This document shows, piece after piece, positions 52,201-61,954 of a DNA stretch of 64,000 bases; positions within the stretch are counted from its first letter, which is position 1; each line of letters opens with the position of its first letter. This DNA comes from Porticoccus sp964395715. Lineage in GTDB: Bacteria; Pseudomonadota; Gammaproteobacteria; Pseudomonadales; Porticoccaceae. The notes beneath the pieces are model-generated. The model was not told the origin of the DNA. It searched no databases and worked only from the letters and a program-made list of their open reading frames with translations. The translations under genes were made by a program, and so were the position numbers. Where the stretch lies: contig CAYNAU010000002.1 of assembly GCA_964395715.1 (NCBI GenBank), forward strand, positions 310,001-374,000, given 5' to 3'.

Positions 52201-52686
52201 ATGATTTTTACTGCTGGGGATCTACGTCATCTTGTTATTCGGGAAACACTGAACTATCTGAACGACTGGTCACAGGCTGCGGAAAATTTACTGTTGGGGA
52301 CCGCGGCACATGAGTCCGGACTGGGAGGTTGGCATGAGGGGAGAAGAGTCGGGCTATACCGCATCACACCCAGCATGCACAAAACGGTTTGGGACAATTA
52401 CCTGATACAGCATCCCGAACTGGCCAGTGATATCCGAGGCATTGCCGGACAACACAGTTTTCTCAAGGACCCTCACGGTGAGCTGGCCACCAATCTGAAA
52501 TATGCCACAGCCATCGCCTGGATGATTTATCGACGGGCTGAACAGATATTACCTGATCCGGCCAATATCGGTGCTCTGGGCACATTCTGGCATCGCCACT
52601 TCCGCTCCCGACCAGAAGGTTCTGCCAGGGACTTTGTCACCAGTTATCAGCTGCTGATACGCGATGAAAGCCTGGCCGCAGCCTGA
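52201..52686 (+). CDS. Lysozyme-like (SLT-type) protein resembling phage structural genes
   Basis: This 161-aa protein has a lytic-transglycosylase-like pattern: ENLLLGTAAHESGLGG with Glu38 as the candidate catalytic residue, then GLYRITPSMHKTVWDNYL and a helical C-terminus (TFWHRHFRS). I recall proteins of this form as uncharacterised genes in tailed-phage structural modules, but no other phage gene is near. No signal peptide is visible. AGGAG lies seven bases before the ATG. Domesticated phage gene or independent muramidase-like protein are both possible. Confidence 0.7.
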   Translation: MIFTAGDLRHLVIRETLNYLNDWSQAAENLLLGTAAHESGLGGWHEGRRVGLYRITPSMHKTVWDNYLIQHPELASDIRGIAGQHSFLKDPHGELATNLKYATAIAWMIYRRAEQILPDPANIGALGTFWHRHFRSRPEGSARDFVTSYQLLIRDESLAAA

Positions 52687-52699
52687 GCGGCCGTAACAC

Positions 52700-54094
52700 T
52701 TATTTCTTTTTGACATGTTTCATTAAACGGCGCTTTTTTGCTACCTGACGTGCACTGAGCTTATTCTTTTTCCCCGCATAGGGGTTTTCGCCGGAACGGT
52801 ATTCAATTTTCACCGGAGTACCGTGCAGGTCGAGGGCTTTGCGAAAAATTTTCTCCAGGTATCGGGTGTAGTGACTGGGCACCTCATCCGTCTGGTTGCC
52901 ATGAATGACGATCACCGGCGGGTTCTGCCCCCCGGCGTGGGCATAACGCAATTTGATACGACGCCCTCTTACCATAGGCGGCTGGTGCTCAGTTACCGCA
53001 TCCTGCAGGATACGTGTCAATCGATTAGTTCCCAGTTTGTCGGTAGCCGCGGAAAAGGCTTTTTCAATAGACTCGTATAAGTGACCCACCCCGGTGCCGT
53101 GTAGCGCAGAGATAAAGTGCACATCGGCGAAGTCCACAAATCGCAGCCGCCTTTCCAACTCTGTCTTGATCCAGGCCTTGTTGTCAGCTTCCAGTCCATC
53201 CCATTTATTGACGGCCAGCACCAATGCCCGCCCGGATTCAATGGTCGTACCCATCAGGTGTAAATCCTGATCAACCAGGCCTTCCCGGGCATCAATCAGC
53301 AGCACCACCACGTTGGCATCTTCAATGGCCTGCAGGGTCTTTACGATGGAGAATTTTTCCACTGCCAACTTAATGTTTTTGCGACGCCGTATACCGGCGG
53401 TATCGATCAGCGTGTAGTTTTTACCTTCACGCTCGTAATCAATGTAGATACTGTCTCTGGTCGTTCCTGGCAGATCAAAAACAACCACCCGCTCTTCGCC
53501 CAGTAAGCGGTTAACCAGCGTGGACTTTCCGACATTAGGCCGACCGATCACCGCTATCTTGATACCACGCTCTGCTTCTTCTTCCGGCTCCTCCACCTCT
53601 CCTTCGGGAAAGGGACTCAGTACCGCTTCCATAAGCTGGCGCACCCCACGGCCGTGGGTTGCTGTGGTCGGATAGATATCCGGAATGCCCAGTTCAAAAA
53701 ACTCGGCCATGGCGACATCGGGATTAATACCATCAATTTTATTGGCCACCAGGTATACCTTGCGGCCTTTACTGCGCATCTCTTCCGCCAGGCGCCTGTC
53801 GACAGGCGTGAGACCATCCCGGCTGTCTACTACCAGCAGAACCGCATCAGCCTCCTCAATGGCCTGCATCGACTGCATGGCCATGGCAGAATCAATGCCC
53901 TCTTCCTCACCGGTAATACCGCCTGTATCAATCAACATGTAACGACGACCCTGGAACTCACCTTCGCCGTATTTCCTGTCACGGGTCAGCCCTGGATAGT
54001 TTGCCACCAGCGCATCGTGGCTTTTGGTCAAGCGATTGAATAAAGTCGATTTGCCGACATTGGGCCGGCCAACTAGAGCGATTACTGGGACCAT
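52700..54094 (-). CDS. der: GTPase Der (EngA)
   Basis: Der is a double-GTPase needed for 50S ribosome assembly. The 464-aa protein has two G domains (GRPNVGKSTLFNRL near the N-terminus; GRPNVGKSTLVNRLL near 185), with NKID and NKWD specificity motifs, and a C-terminal KH-like domain with basic tail. The ATG at 54094 (MVPVIALVGRPN) was chosen. The 37-codon upstream extension has no family match. It is separated from bamB by a terminator. Confidence 0.97.
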   Translation of the reverse strand: MVPVIALVGRPNVGKSTLFNRLTKSHDALVANYPGLTRDRKYGEGEFQGRRYMLIDTGGITGEEEGIDSAMAMQSMQAIEEADAVLLVVDSRDGLTPVDRRLAEEMRSKGRKVYLVANKIDGINPDVAMAEFFELGIPDIYPTTATHGRGVRQLMEAVLSPFPEGEVEEPEEEAERGIKIAVIGRPNVGKSTLVNRLLGEERVVVFDLPGTTRDSIYIDYEREGKNYTLIDTAGIRRRKNIKLAVEKFSIVKTLQAIEDANVVVLLIDAREGLVDQDLHLMGTTIESGRALVLAVNKWDGLEADNKAWIKTELERRLRFVDFADVHFISALHGTGVGHLYESIEKAFSAATDKLGTNRLTRILQDAVTEHQPPMVRGRRIKLRYAHAGGQNPPVIVIHGNQTDEVPSHYTRYLEKIFRKALDLHGTPVKIEYRSGENPYAGKKNKLSARQVAKKRRLMKHVKKK

Positions 54095-54187
54095 TTCACC
54101 GTACTCAAAAAACCTCCGGGTATCGCACCCGATTTCCCAATCATTGGGGATGTTGTACTGCGTTTTTTCTTTCCCTGTAAATACAAA

Positions 54188-54215
54188 ATGCCGCCCTTCA
54201 GGCAAAGGGCGGCAT
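54188..54215 (-). terminator. Terminator downstream of bamB
   Basis: ATGCCGCCCTT and AAGGGCGGCAT form a perfect 11-bp stem with a 6-base loop, followed on the minus strand by TTTGTATTT. It implies that der has its own promoter in the 90 bases that follow. Confidence 0.88.
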
Positions 54216-54234
54216 CCACATTCTCTACAGCCAT

Positions 54235-55407
54235 TTACTCAATACTGAAAGCAGACAATTTACCGCTGTTATCCAGGATATAGAGTGTTTCGTCATCGAC
54301 CAGCATGGGTGCAGTCACGCCACCCCCCACTTTGGCACGAGCAACAAAATGGCCATCAGTCTGTGACAGCGCATGCAGGAATCCCTCTGCATCACCGACC
54401 ACCACGTAACCATTGAAAACCACCGGGCTGCTCAGCTTGCGATAAGTCAATTGCGCGTTAAGCCACAACTGTTGCCCGCTGCTGGCCCGCATGGCTTCAA
54501 TGGCGTCATTCTTTTGAATCAGGTAAACCTGTTCCAGGCCGAAGGCGAGATCGCGGGTGGTTGACGCATCCTGGTACCAGATACCGCGGCCTGTGGATCG
54601 GGCGATAGCGCCAATGCGTCCCTGGTAGCTGGCGACATAGAGTATCTCACCTGACTGCACCGGCTGGCCATCGATGTCCACCATACGCTCAAGCTCTGTA
54701 CGTCCCTGGGGCACCGCTACCCGATTTTCCCAGATCTCCTCACCAGAATTCGGGTTCAGTGCATGCACCTTGCCGTTGGCAAAGGTAACAATAACTGCGT
54801 CGTAGCCAACCTGGGGCGATGTTGTACCTCGCAGGGTCAGCACTGGAACATCCGCTTCATAAACCCAGAGTTTTTTGCCATCGTCTGCATCCAGTCCAAC
54901 CACACGGCCATCCTGTGATTGCACAACTACGACAATGCCATTGGTGCCAGGTGCTGCCAATATTTCACTGGTCACATAAGTCTGCCAACGCTGTTCTCCT
55001 GTGTTCGCATCCAGGGCGAATACTTCACCCAGTGTACTACCCACGAGGACGAGATCACTGCCCACGCCAACACCACCGCCAAGATCAACATCCAGCTCCA
55101 CTTTCCAGCGTTTTTCACCGGAAGCGGCGTCAATGGCGGCCACCTTGCCCTGGCTATCGGCCACGTAAACCATGCCATTCATGATGGCCGGGCGAATGCC
55201 ACCATTAACCGAGCGATATTTGCCCACAGCATTAGTAGACCAACGCTTTGCAAACTGGGCTTCCTGCATGAATTCCTGCAGGGCAGCAGGGGCAATCTTT
55301 TCGCCCGCATCGTCAACTTTAGGTGTACCCAGCTTTTCCTTAATGGAAGAAATACTACACCCCGAGATCAACAGACAGACTGCCAACAGCCAGGTTAAAC
55401 GTCTCAT
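54235..55407 (-). CDS. bamB: Outer membrane assembly lipoprotein BamB
   Basis: BamB is an eight-bladed propeller lipoprotein of the BAM complex that inserts outer-membrane barrels. The 390-aa protein has lipobox LLISGC (Cys17) and repeated PQQ-like blades such as GSTLGEVFALDANTGEQRW. The ATG overlaps the yfgM stop by one base, so translation is coupled. Confidence 0.96.
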   Translation of the reverse strand: MRRLTWLLAVCLLISGCSISSIKEKLGTPKVDDAGEKIAPAALQEFMQEAQFAKRWSTNAVGKYRSVNGGIRPAIMNGMVYVADSQGKVAAIDAASGEKRWKVELDVDLGGGVGVGSDLVLVGSTLGEVFALDANTGEQRWQTYVTSEILAAPGTNGIVVVVQSQDGRVVGLDADDGKKLWVYEADVPVLTLRGTTSPQVGYDAVIVTFANGKVHALNPNSGEEIWENRVAVPQGRTELERMVDIDGQPVQSGEILYVASYQGRIGAIARSTGRGIWYQDASTTRDLAFGLEQVYLIQKNDAIEAMRASSGQQLWLNAQLTYRKLSSPVVFNGYVVVGDAEGFLHALSQTDGHFVARAKVGGGVTAPMLVDDETLYILDNSGKLSAFSIE

Positions 55408-56108
55408 CAGGCATCTCCCTCAGAGGCGGGATCAACCGGATCAGTGGTTTTAACCTCGGGTGCCACATGATTGAGTTTCAGTTCTATGATTGTGCGTGTC
55501 TGATTGTCATTGAGCACAAGCTTTTGAAGAGCATCACGGTAAGCCGTGTAGGCCGCCGCCCTATCGCCTTTAATCACCTGAAAGTCGCCAATTGCTTCAG
55601 CGTAAGCCGAGGCCATGGCACCGGCATCCACACCGTTCAGCATGTCAATGGCTTTGTCCAGATTACCTGATGCCGCTTCCAGGCGGGCCTGGCGCAACTT
55701 GATGATCAGTAGCAATCCGTCATCTGCGCCTTTTTCAGCCCACTGCAGCTGGCTTTTGGCAACGTCCAGGTCGTCAGCTTCCACAGCCAGGCGCGCCAGC
55801 AACATCGCCGCATAGCGTGCATACTGACTACCGGCATGCTCGCTTTTCAGCTGCTCTGCCAGTGCTACCACCTGCTCCCGTTCCTTAGCTTCCAATGTCT
55901 GCCCAGGTTGAACCTGCGCCACCTCCATCATCTGCTGATAGACAACAGCTGCCGCTTCAGTCTGAGCCTGACGATGACCTTTCCATAAGTCCCAGCCGAA
56001 ATACCCGCCCACGGCGAGCACAACCACAATCACTGTGGACAGACCGTTCTCTTTCCACCAGCGTTTGAGACTTTCCAGCTGTTCCTCTTCGCTGAGATGT
56101 TCTGCCAC
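55407..56108 (-). CDS. yfgM: YfgM family TPR protein, SecYEG ancillary subunit
   Basis: YfgM is an inner-membrane protein with a periplasmic TPR domain that works with PpiD at the Sec translocon. The 233-aa protein has one helix at about 20-40 (STVIVVVLAVGGYFGWDLW) and helical repeats after it. It lies between hisS and bamB, the conserved order, two bases after hisS. Confidence 0.94.
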   Translation of the reverse strand: MAEHLSEEEQLESLKRWWKENGLSTVIVVVLAVGGYFGWDLWKGHRQAQTEAAAVVYQQMMEVAQVQPGQTLEAKEREQVVALAEQLKSEHAGSQYARYAAMLLARLAVEADDLDVAKSQLQWAEKGADDGLLLIIKLRQARLEAASGNLDKAIDMLNGVDAGAMASAYAEAIGDFQVIKGDRAAAYTAYRDALQKLVLNDNQTRTIIELKLNHVAPEVKTTDPVDPASEGDA

Positions 56109-56110
56109 TG

Positions 56111-57400
56111 TTAGACCTCACCTTTTTCAAAATCGTATTCATTCAGCATCGCCAGTGCCTCGGCAATGCTCATTGTTTGCTGGGGTTTTTCTTCACGCAA
56201 AAATTTCACGGACACATTGCCGCTGACAGCTTCATCTTCACCGAGAATCAGCGCTATCTGCGCACCACAGCGGTCTGCTTTTTTCATCTGGCTCTTGAAG
56301 CTGCCGCCACCGCAGTGGTTTTGAACGCGTAATTGCGGACACTGGCCTCGCAAGGTTTCACCCAGCTGCAATGCCTGAACCTGAACATCACCGGCCGCCA
56401 GCAGGTAGACGTCAACTTGCCGGGCGATACTATCGGGTACCACACCAGCGGCGTCAAGCAGCAATACCAAACGCTCAACGCCCATGGCGAAACCAACCGC
56501 CGGGGTATGTTTGCCACCCAGCTGCTCTACCAGACCATCATAGCGACCACCTGCGCAGACGGTACCCTGAGCCCCCAACTCATTCGTCACCCACTCAAAG
56601 ACAGTCTTACCGTAGTAGTCCAGCCCTCTGACCAGTCTCGGGTTCACCCTGTAGGGAACGCCCGCCCCATCCAGCAGGCCCAGCAGCTGCCCAAAGTGTT
56701 GACGCGATTCATCCTCGAGAAAGTCCGCCAGCTGTGGAGCACCATCCAGCAATTTTTGAGTCTCCGGTTTTTTACTGTCCAGGATTCTCATGGGGTTGCT
56801 GTAGAGGCGCCTCTGGCTATCTTCATCGAGCAGATCTTTGCGCGCCTCCAGAAACTCTACCAGTGCTTCACGATAGCGCCCGCGGGATTCCAGGGTACCG
56901 AGTGAGTTCACTTCCAGCGTCACCACCCGGTCAACACCCAGCTGCTGCCACAACCGCCAGATCATGACCAATTGCTCGGCGTCGATATCCGGACCTTCCA
57001 GCCCGAACACCTCAATACCGATTTGATGAAACTGACGAAGACGACCTTTTTGCGGGCGCTCATATCGAAACATGGGCCCCTGATACCAGAGTCGTTGTAC
57101 CTGGTTAAAGATCAACCCATGCTGTTCACAGGCCCTAACACAGCCGGCTGTACCCTCTGGCCGCAGGGTAACGCTGTCGCCGTTACGATCATCAAAGGTA
57201 TACATTTCCTTTTCAACGATATCCGTCACTTCACCAATAGAGCGCTTGAACAACTCTGTGGGCTCAAGAATGGGAAAACGGATTTCCCGGTAGCCATACC
57301 TGGCTAACAATTCGGAAACAGTTTTTTCCAGGTACTGCCAAACGGGCGACTCATCGGGCAGAAGATCATTCATCCCCCGGATGGATTGAATTTTTTTCAT
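56111..57400 (-). CDS. hisS: Histidyl-tRNA synthetase
   Basis: HisS charges tRNA-His. The 429-aa class II enzyme has motif 2 (MFRYERPQKGRLRQFHQ), the histidine-A motif LVRGLDYYGKTVFEW, and motif 3 (GFAMGVERLVLLL). Its ATG overlaps the ispG stop by one base. Confidence 0.97.
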   Translation of the reverse strand: MKKIQSIRGMNDLLPDESPVWQYLEKTVSELLARYGYREIRFPILEPTELFKRSIGEVTDIVEKEMYTFDDRNGDSVTLRPEGTAGCVRACEQHGLIFNQVQRLWYQGPMFRYERPQKGRLRQFHQIGIEVFGLEGPDIDAEQLVMIWRLWQQLGVDRVVTLEVNSLGTLESRGRYREALVEFLEARKDLLDEDSQRRLYSNPMRILDSKKPETQKLLDGAPQLADFLEDESRQHFGQLLGLLDGAGVPYRVNPRLVRGLDYYGKTVFEWVTNELGAQGTVCAGGRYDGLVEQLGGKHTPAVGFAMGVERLVLLLDAAGVVPDSIARQVDVYLLAAGDVQVQALQLGETLRGQCPQLRVQNHCGGGSFKSQMKKADRCGAQIALILGEDEAVSGNVSVKFLREEKPQQTMSIAEALAMLNEYDFEKGEV

Positions 57401-58512
57401 CAGGACTTCGCTATCAGATTTTCTTGTTGTGCTGCCTTCTGGCCGGCCTTGGTGCGAATCAACTGTTCGAGTTCATCCACCAGGTTCTCCTGCCCCAGCT
57501 TCTGGCTGGGCTGGCCATCGATATACACCAGATTGTTTGGCGTACCACCAGTCAGGCCCAGATCCACTTCCTTGGCTTCCCCGGGACCATTGACGATGCA
57601 GCCAATGACGGCGACATCTATCGGCGTGGTGATGTCTTCCAACCTGGTTTCCAGCTCGTTCATGGTTTTGATGACATCAAAATTCTGTCTGGAACAACTG
57701 GGGCAGGCGATAAAATTGACCCCCTTGCTGCGCAACTTGAGACTTTTCAGCATATCCCAGCCGACTTTCACCTCTTCCACGGGATCAGCGGCGAGGGAAA
57801 CGCGAATCGTGTCCCCAATGCCATCCATCAACAGCAAACCGAGACCGATGGAGGATTTCACAGTACCGCCTCGCAAGCCACCGGCTTCGGTTATCCCCAG
57901 ATGCAACGGGTTGTCTATCTGAGTGGCTATTTTGCGGTAGGCTGCGACAGCCATAAAAATATCCGAGGCTTTTAAACTCAGCTTAAAGTTGTTGAAATTC
58001 AGGCTGTCGAGAATGTCCACATGGCGCATGGCGGATTCCACCAGGGCGTCAGGGGTCGGCTCACCGTATTTCTTTTGCAGGTCTTTTTCCAGAGACCCTG
58101 CATTGACGCCAATACGAATAGGAATATTGAGGTCGCGGGCCTTATCCACCACCGCCTGGATACGTTTTTCCCTGCCGATATTGCCGGGATTGATACGCAA
58201 ACAGTCGACGCCCAGGTCCGCGACCCGCAGAGCTATTCGATAATCGAAATGAATGTCTGCCACCAGGGGGACTGACACTTGATGACGAATCAGGCCAAAC
58301 GCCTCGGCGGCCTCCATACTGGGGACTGAAACGCGCACAATATCCGCACCTGCAGCCTGAAGGCGTAAAACCTGTGCGACAGTCGCGGCCACATCGGTAG
58401 TTTCCGTATTGGTCATGCTCTGTATGGAAATGGGCGCATCGCCACCCACAGGAACGTTGCCCACCATGATCTGGCGGGACTGCCTGCGGACTATCGGGGA
58501 TTCAAAATGCAT
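57400..58512 (-). CDS. ispG: 4-hydroxy-3-methylbut-2-enyl-diphosphate synthase
   Basis: IspG carries out the penultimate step of the MEP isoprenoid pathway with a [4Fe-4S] cluster. The 370-aa protein has cluster cysteines in ACPSCSRQNFDV and IGCIVNGPGEAKEVDLG. The ATG at 58512 (MHFESPIVRRQSRQIMVG) fits the family (E. coli 372 aa). The frame continues 51 codons upstream into rodZ without likeness. It follows rodZ by seven bases. Confidence 0.96.
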   Translation of the reverse strand: MHFESPIVRRQSRQIMVGNVPVGGDAPISIQSMTNTETTDVAATVAQVLRLQAAGADIVRVSVPSMEAAEAFGLIRHQVSVPLVADIHFDYRIALRVADLGVDCLRINPGNIGREKRIQAVVDKARDLNIPIRIGVNAGSLEKDLQKKYGEPTPDALVESAMRHVDILDSLNFNNFKLSLKASDIFMAVAAYRKIATQIDNPLHLGITEAGGLRGGTVKSSIGLGLLLMDGIGDTIRVSLAADPVEEVKVGWDMLKSLKLRSKGVNFIACPSCSRQNFDVIKTMNELETRLEDITTPIDVAVIGCIVNGPGEAKEVDLGLTGGTPNNLVYIDGQPSQKLGQENLVDELEQLIRTKAGQKAAQQENLIAKS

Positions 58513-58519
58513 GGACTGT

Positions 58520-59368
58520 CTACTGCTCCCCGGCCAGCTCATCACCGATTTTAAGGGTTGCCGTATTATCGCTGGCAATGTTGGCAACAGTAACCGGCTC
58601 ACCGGCATACATAATTTCAATACCGGGGGCGTAGCCCAACACCACTGTAAATGGGGCCAAGCCATTCACGTCCAGCTCGGTGCCCGAAGATTTCAAATCA
58701 GCCACCAGCATGCCACCTTCGGCGTCGAAGACTTCAACCCAACTCTGCTGCACAACGCGAATATAAAGATTGCGCATACCATCATCACCACCCTCTTCAG
58801 CCATTGCATGGCCTTTAGGCTGCAACTCCTCGTAGGTTTGCGCGTTGTTACTGCTGAGATTCGGCAACTGCTTCATTTCCAATTGTGGCTGATCGGTGAC
58901 GGCAAGCTTTTCCAATTGAGGGAGGTTGATGACTTCATCGGACTGCATGGCCCAGACAAAAACAGCGGCAACCACCAGCAGAATAAGAATCAGCGGCACC
59001 ACCAAAAAGCTCAGGCGGAATTTAAATTTCTTCTTGGGAGCAGCTGGCAGTGACAGCGAGGGCGAATGATCCTTGATCCCCTTTAGGGCAAACTGCTGCT
59101 CAACCGCTTGTAGCACCCGTTCTTCAGGCAGCTCTATGAGTGCGCAGTAACGGCGCACATAGCCCCTGACATACATGGGCGCTGGCAGGCGCTCAAAGTC
59201 ATCAGTCTCAATGGCATTCAAAACCCTGGCCGGCAGCCCTAACTGGGGTACCAGATCATCAATCCCCAACCCTTTTTCCTTTCGGGCTTTGCGGAGCTGC
59301 TCCCCTGGGGATATTTCAAACTCCTGGACTTGTTCTGTCTGCTTTTGTGCTTCAGTCTTGTTTGTCAT
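58520..59368 (-). CDS. rodZ: RodZ family cytoskeletal protein
   Basis: RodZ links MreB to the membrane and helps set rod shape. The 282-aa protein has an N-terminal helix-turn-helix of the Cro/C1 type (about 18-85), one membrane helix at 118-140, and a C-terminal DUF4115 domain in the periplasm (YIRVVQQSWVEVFDAEG). Overlap of 17 bases with pilW and the ispG neighbour are the conserved order. Confidence 0.94.
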   Translation of the reverse strand: MTNKTEAQKQTEQVQEFEISPGEQLRKARKEKGLGIDDLVPQLGLPARVLNAIETDDFERLPAPMYVRGYVRRYCALIELPEERVLQAVEQQFALKGIKDHSPSLSLPAAPKKKFKFRLSFLVVPLILILLVVAAVFVWAMQSDEVINLPQLEKLAVTDQPQLEMKQLPNLSSNNAQTYEELQPKGHAMAEEGGDDGMRNLYIRVVQQSWVEVFDAEGGMLVADLKSSGTELDVNGLAPFTVVLGYAPGIEIMYAGEPVTVANIASDNTATLKIGDELAGEQ

Positions 59369-60149
59369 TTTGTAGCCAGTTCAGGTATTCCTGGTTTTCC
59401 CGCGAATCGGGAAACAGATTTTTTAGTGCCAGTCCCTGACTTGCTTCCGCATCTCGATTTCCAAGTCGATTTTCCAGTCTTACTCCCAACCACAAACCCC
59501 TGGGCGTCGGTCTCCGCCGAACATCATTGTATTGTTCCAACATTTGCTTGGCGCGCTGATAATCAGCACGCGAATACGCGATCTCGGCCAACTCCAGGTA
59601 GGGCTGGGACATCTGAGGTGCCAGCACCACGGCCTTTTGCAGCGCTTCTTCACCTTCCGCTATTTTATTGAGCTTGATCGCTGTGACACCCGTCTTGTAG
59701 AAAATTTCACCGCGTTTGGGATAGGCAAGGTCTTCAGCACCCTTCACAAACTGCTGGTAGGCTTCCTCATATCGTTCCTGACGTAACAGGAACATGCCGT
59801 AATTGTTGCGGCTGCGGGTAAAACCGGGATCGTAACTGAGAGCCTTCTTATAGTGGGCTTCCGCCTCGGTCAGCTCCATTTCCTGCTGATACAACAGCGC
59901 CCATACATCATGCACCTCGGGCGAACGGCTGTTGATTTGCATCGCCTTCTCAAGGTGTTCACGGGCTCGCTCACGGTCCCCCTGTGACATGTAGCCCAAC
60001 GCAAGCTGCAAACGGGTTTCCAGGGCTTTTTCATTATCGGAGTTCACACTGGGCGCACCGTTTAATGTGGTGGACGATGTCATACAACCCTGCGTCATTG
60101 CCATCGCCAATACGGCCATGATGACTGTAAATATGGTTCTGAGCTTCAT
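59352..60149 (-). CDS. pilW: Type IV pilus biogenesis/stability lipoprotein PilW (PilF)
   Basis: This outer-membrane lipoprotein pilots assembly of the PilQ secretin. The 265-aa protein has lipobox MTQGC (Cys22) and six TPR-like repeats (for example AEAHYKKALSYDPGFTRSRN). The ATG at 60149 has AAGGA just upstream and starts a proper signal peptide. An upstream ATG would place charged residues before it. It lies between rlmN and rodZ as usual. Confidence 0.93.
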   Translation of the reverse strand: MKLRTIFTVIMAVLAMAMTQGCMTSSTTLNGAPSVNSDNEKALETRLQLALGYMSQGDRERAREHLEKAMQINSRSPEVHDVWALLYQQEMELTEAEAHYKKALSYDPGFTRSRNNYGMFLLRQERYEEAYQQFVKGAEDLAYPKRGEIFYKTGVTAIKLNKIAEGEEALQKAVVLAPQMSQPYLELAEIAYSRADYQRAKQMLEQYNDVRRRPTPRGLWLGVRLENRLGNRDAEASQGLALKNLFPDSRENQEYLNWLQNDKQD

Positions 60150-60182
60150 GCGTCCTTCACCCCCGGGCTGCATCGTTATCCA

Positions 60183-61346
60183 TTACCCCACAATCCTGAC
60201 CGGCGTTTCCATTACCTGATTCTGGTAGCGCTCACTGCGACGTGTCTTGTCATTCACTGTCCCCGCCAGCTGCCCACAGGCCGCTGCAATATCATCCCCA
60301 CGAGTGGATCGCACCGTCACAATATGCCCTTCTTTGTACAGGATATCGCGGAAACGATTCAGGGCGGTGTTTGTGACTTTCCTGTAATCAGACTGGGCAA
60401 ACGGGTTGAATGGAATCAGATTGATTTTACAGGGCAGGTCCTTGAGCAGATTGGCCAGCTGTTTTGCATGCTCATCGCGGTCATTTACGCGGTCAATGAG
60501 CGTGTACTCCACGGTAATTTTACGGTGTGTATCAGGCATTTTTTCCAGGTAACGCCGCGCTGAATCCAGCAGCATGGCAATAGGATATTTACGATTGATA
60601 GGCACCAGCTCGTTGCGCAGCTCGTCATTTGGCGCATGCAGCGAAATGGCCAGAGAAACATCCGAGACGTCTCCCAACCGATCAATGGCGGGCACAACCC
60701 CGGACGTGCTCAACGTCACCCGACGCTTGGACAAACCGTAAGCACAGTCATGAAGCATCAGGGACATGGCGTCCACCACATTATCAAAATTCAGCAGTGG
60801 CTCCCCCATACCCATCATGACCACATTGCTGACCACGCGCTCAGCGCCAACAGCCAGAGAGTCAAAAGACTTGGCTGCGATCCATACCTGGCCGATGATT
60901 TCCGCCGCTGTCAGGTCACGATTGAAGCCCTGTTTTCCTGTGGCACAGAAGCTGCAGTCAAGGGAACAGCCAACCTGGGAGGAAACACACAGTGTGCCGC
61001 GATCTTTTTCCGGGATAAATACCGTTTCAATACAGCTGCCACCAGCCACACGAATCAGCCATTTCCGCGTACCGTCAGCTGAATCCTGCCGTGATACCAC
61101 TTCCGGCGCGCGGATTTCAGCAACGCTTTTCAAACGCTCACGAAGATTCTTCGACAGGTTACTCATCTGCTCAAAATCATCGACACCAAGCTGGTGAATC
61201 CACTTTAAAACCTGTGTCGCACGAAACGGTTTTTCACCCAGAGAGGCAAAAAATTCCACCAGTTTTTCAGCAGAAAGCCCCAGCAGGTTTATTTTCTCCT
61301 CCTGGGGCTCTACTATCTGGTTGATGTCAGTACTCAATGCTGTCAT
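60183..61346 (-). CDS. rlmN: 23S rRNA/tRNA adenine-C2 methyltransferase RlmN
   Basis: RlmN is a radical-SAM enzyme that methylates C2 of A2503 in 23S rRNA and A37 in some tRNAs. The 387-aa protein has the cluster motif CSLDCSFCATGKQG, GEPLLNFDNV, and the C-terminal cysteine in AAACGQLAGT. AGGA lies six bases before the ATG at 61346. It follows ndk by 37 bases. Confidence 0.96.
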   Translation of the reverse strand: MTALSTDINQIVEPQEEKINLLGLSAEKLVEFFASLGEKPFRATQVLKWIHQLGVDDFEQMSNLSKNLRERLKSVAEIRAPEVVSRQDSADGTRKWLIRVAGGSCIETVFIPEKDRGTLCVSSQVGCSLDCSFCATGKQGFNRDLTAAEIIGQVWIAAKSFDSLAVGAERVVSNVVMMGMGEPLLNFDNVVDAMSLMLHDCAYGLSKRRVTLSTSGVVPAIDRLGDVSDVSLAISLHAPNDELRNELVPINRKYPIAMLLDSARRYLEKMPDTHRKITVEYTLIDRVNDRDEHAKQLANLLKDLPCKINLIPFNPFAQSDYRKVTNTALNRFRDILYKEGHIVTVRSTRGDDIAAACGQLAGTVNDKTRRSERYQNQVMETPVRIVG

Positions 61347-61383
61347 CAATTATCCTGCCTTTCGGCATAGAGTTGGTTATCAG

Positions 61384-61809
61384 TTACCTGGGGCAAATTT
61401 CATCTTCTGCAAAGAAGTAAGCCACTTCACGAGCAGCAGATGTTGTGGAGTCAGAACCATGGACAGCATTGGCGTCAATGGATTCCGCAAAATCTGCACG
61501 AATAGTGCCGGCATCGGCTTCTTTGGGGTTGGTCGCGCCCATTAACTCACGGTTGAGAGCAACGGCATTTTCGCCTTCGAGCACCTGCACAACCACAGGG
61601 CCGGAGGTCATAAAGCCAACCAGATCAGCAAAGAAAGGACGCTCTTTGTGCTCTGCGTAAAAACCGCCCGCTTTCTCCTCGGAGAGGTGCAGCATTTTAG
61701 CCGCGACGATTTTCAAACCCGCATTTTCAAAACGGCTGTAGATTTGGCCGATAACATTTTTTGCCACTGCATCGGGTTTGATAATAGAAAGGGTACGTTC
61801 AATAGCCAT
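61384..61809 (-). CDS. ndk: Nucleoside diphosphate kinase
   Basis: Ndk balances nucleoside triphosphate pools through a phosphohistidine. The catalytic histidine is in NAVHGSDS, the start is MAIERTLSIIKPDAVAKN, and the end is EVAYFFAEDEICPR. The 141-aa length is normal. GGAG lies seven bases before the ATG at 61809. A promoter is seen at 61892-61920. Confidence 0.97.
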   Translation of the reverse strand: MAIERTLSIIKPDAVAKNVIGQIYSRFENAGLKIVAAKMLHLSEEKAGGFYAEHKERPFFADLVGFMTSGPVVVQVLEGENAVALNRELMGATNPKEADAGTIRADFAESIDANAVHGSDSTTSAAREVAYFFAEDEICPR

Positions 61810-61891
61810 TAATGATCTCCAGGAGGGGTATTTGTACAACCTGGCGAGCCCTGCTGCCACCCAGCTCGGCCCACCGTTTCAAAAGGGGGGC

Positions 61892-61920
61892 ATTTTACTC
61901 TTCGATACAAGGGGTTACAA
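61892..61920 (-). promoter_or_regulatory. Probable ndk promoter
   Basis: On the minus strand TTGTAA, a 17-base spacer and TAAAAT lie about 80 bases before ndk, in the gap after the GGDEF-EAL gene. Confidence 0.65.
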
Positions 61921-61954
61921 GGAATTCTCAAGGCCGTTTCCTGACAATTCATGT

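Noticed and set aside
54095..54205. N-terminal extension of Der by 37 residues
   Set aside because: The extension has no family similarity and the ATG at 54094 begins the conserved first G domain.
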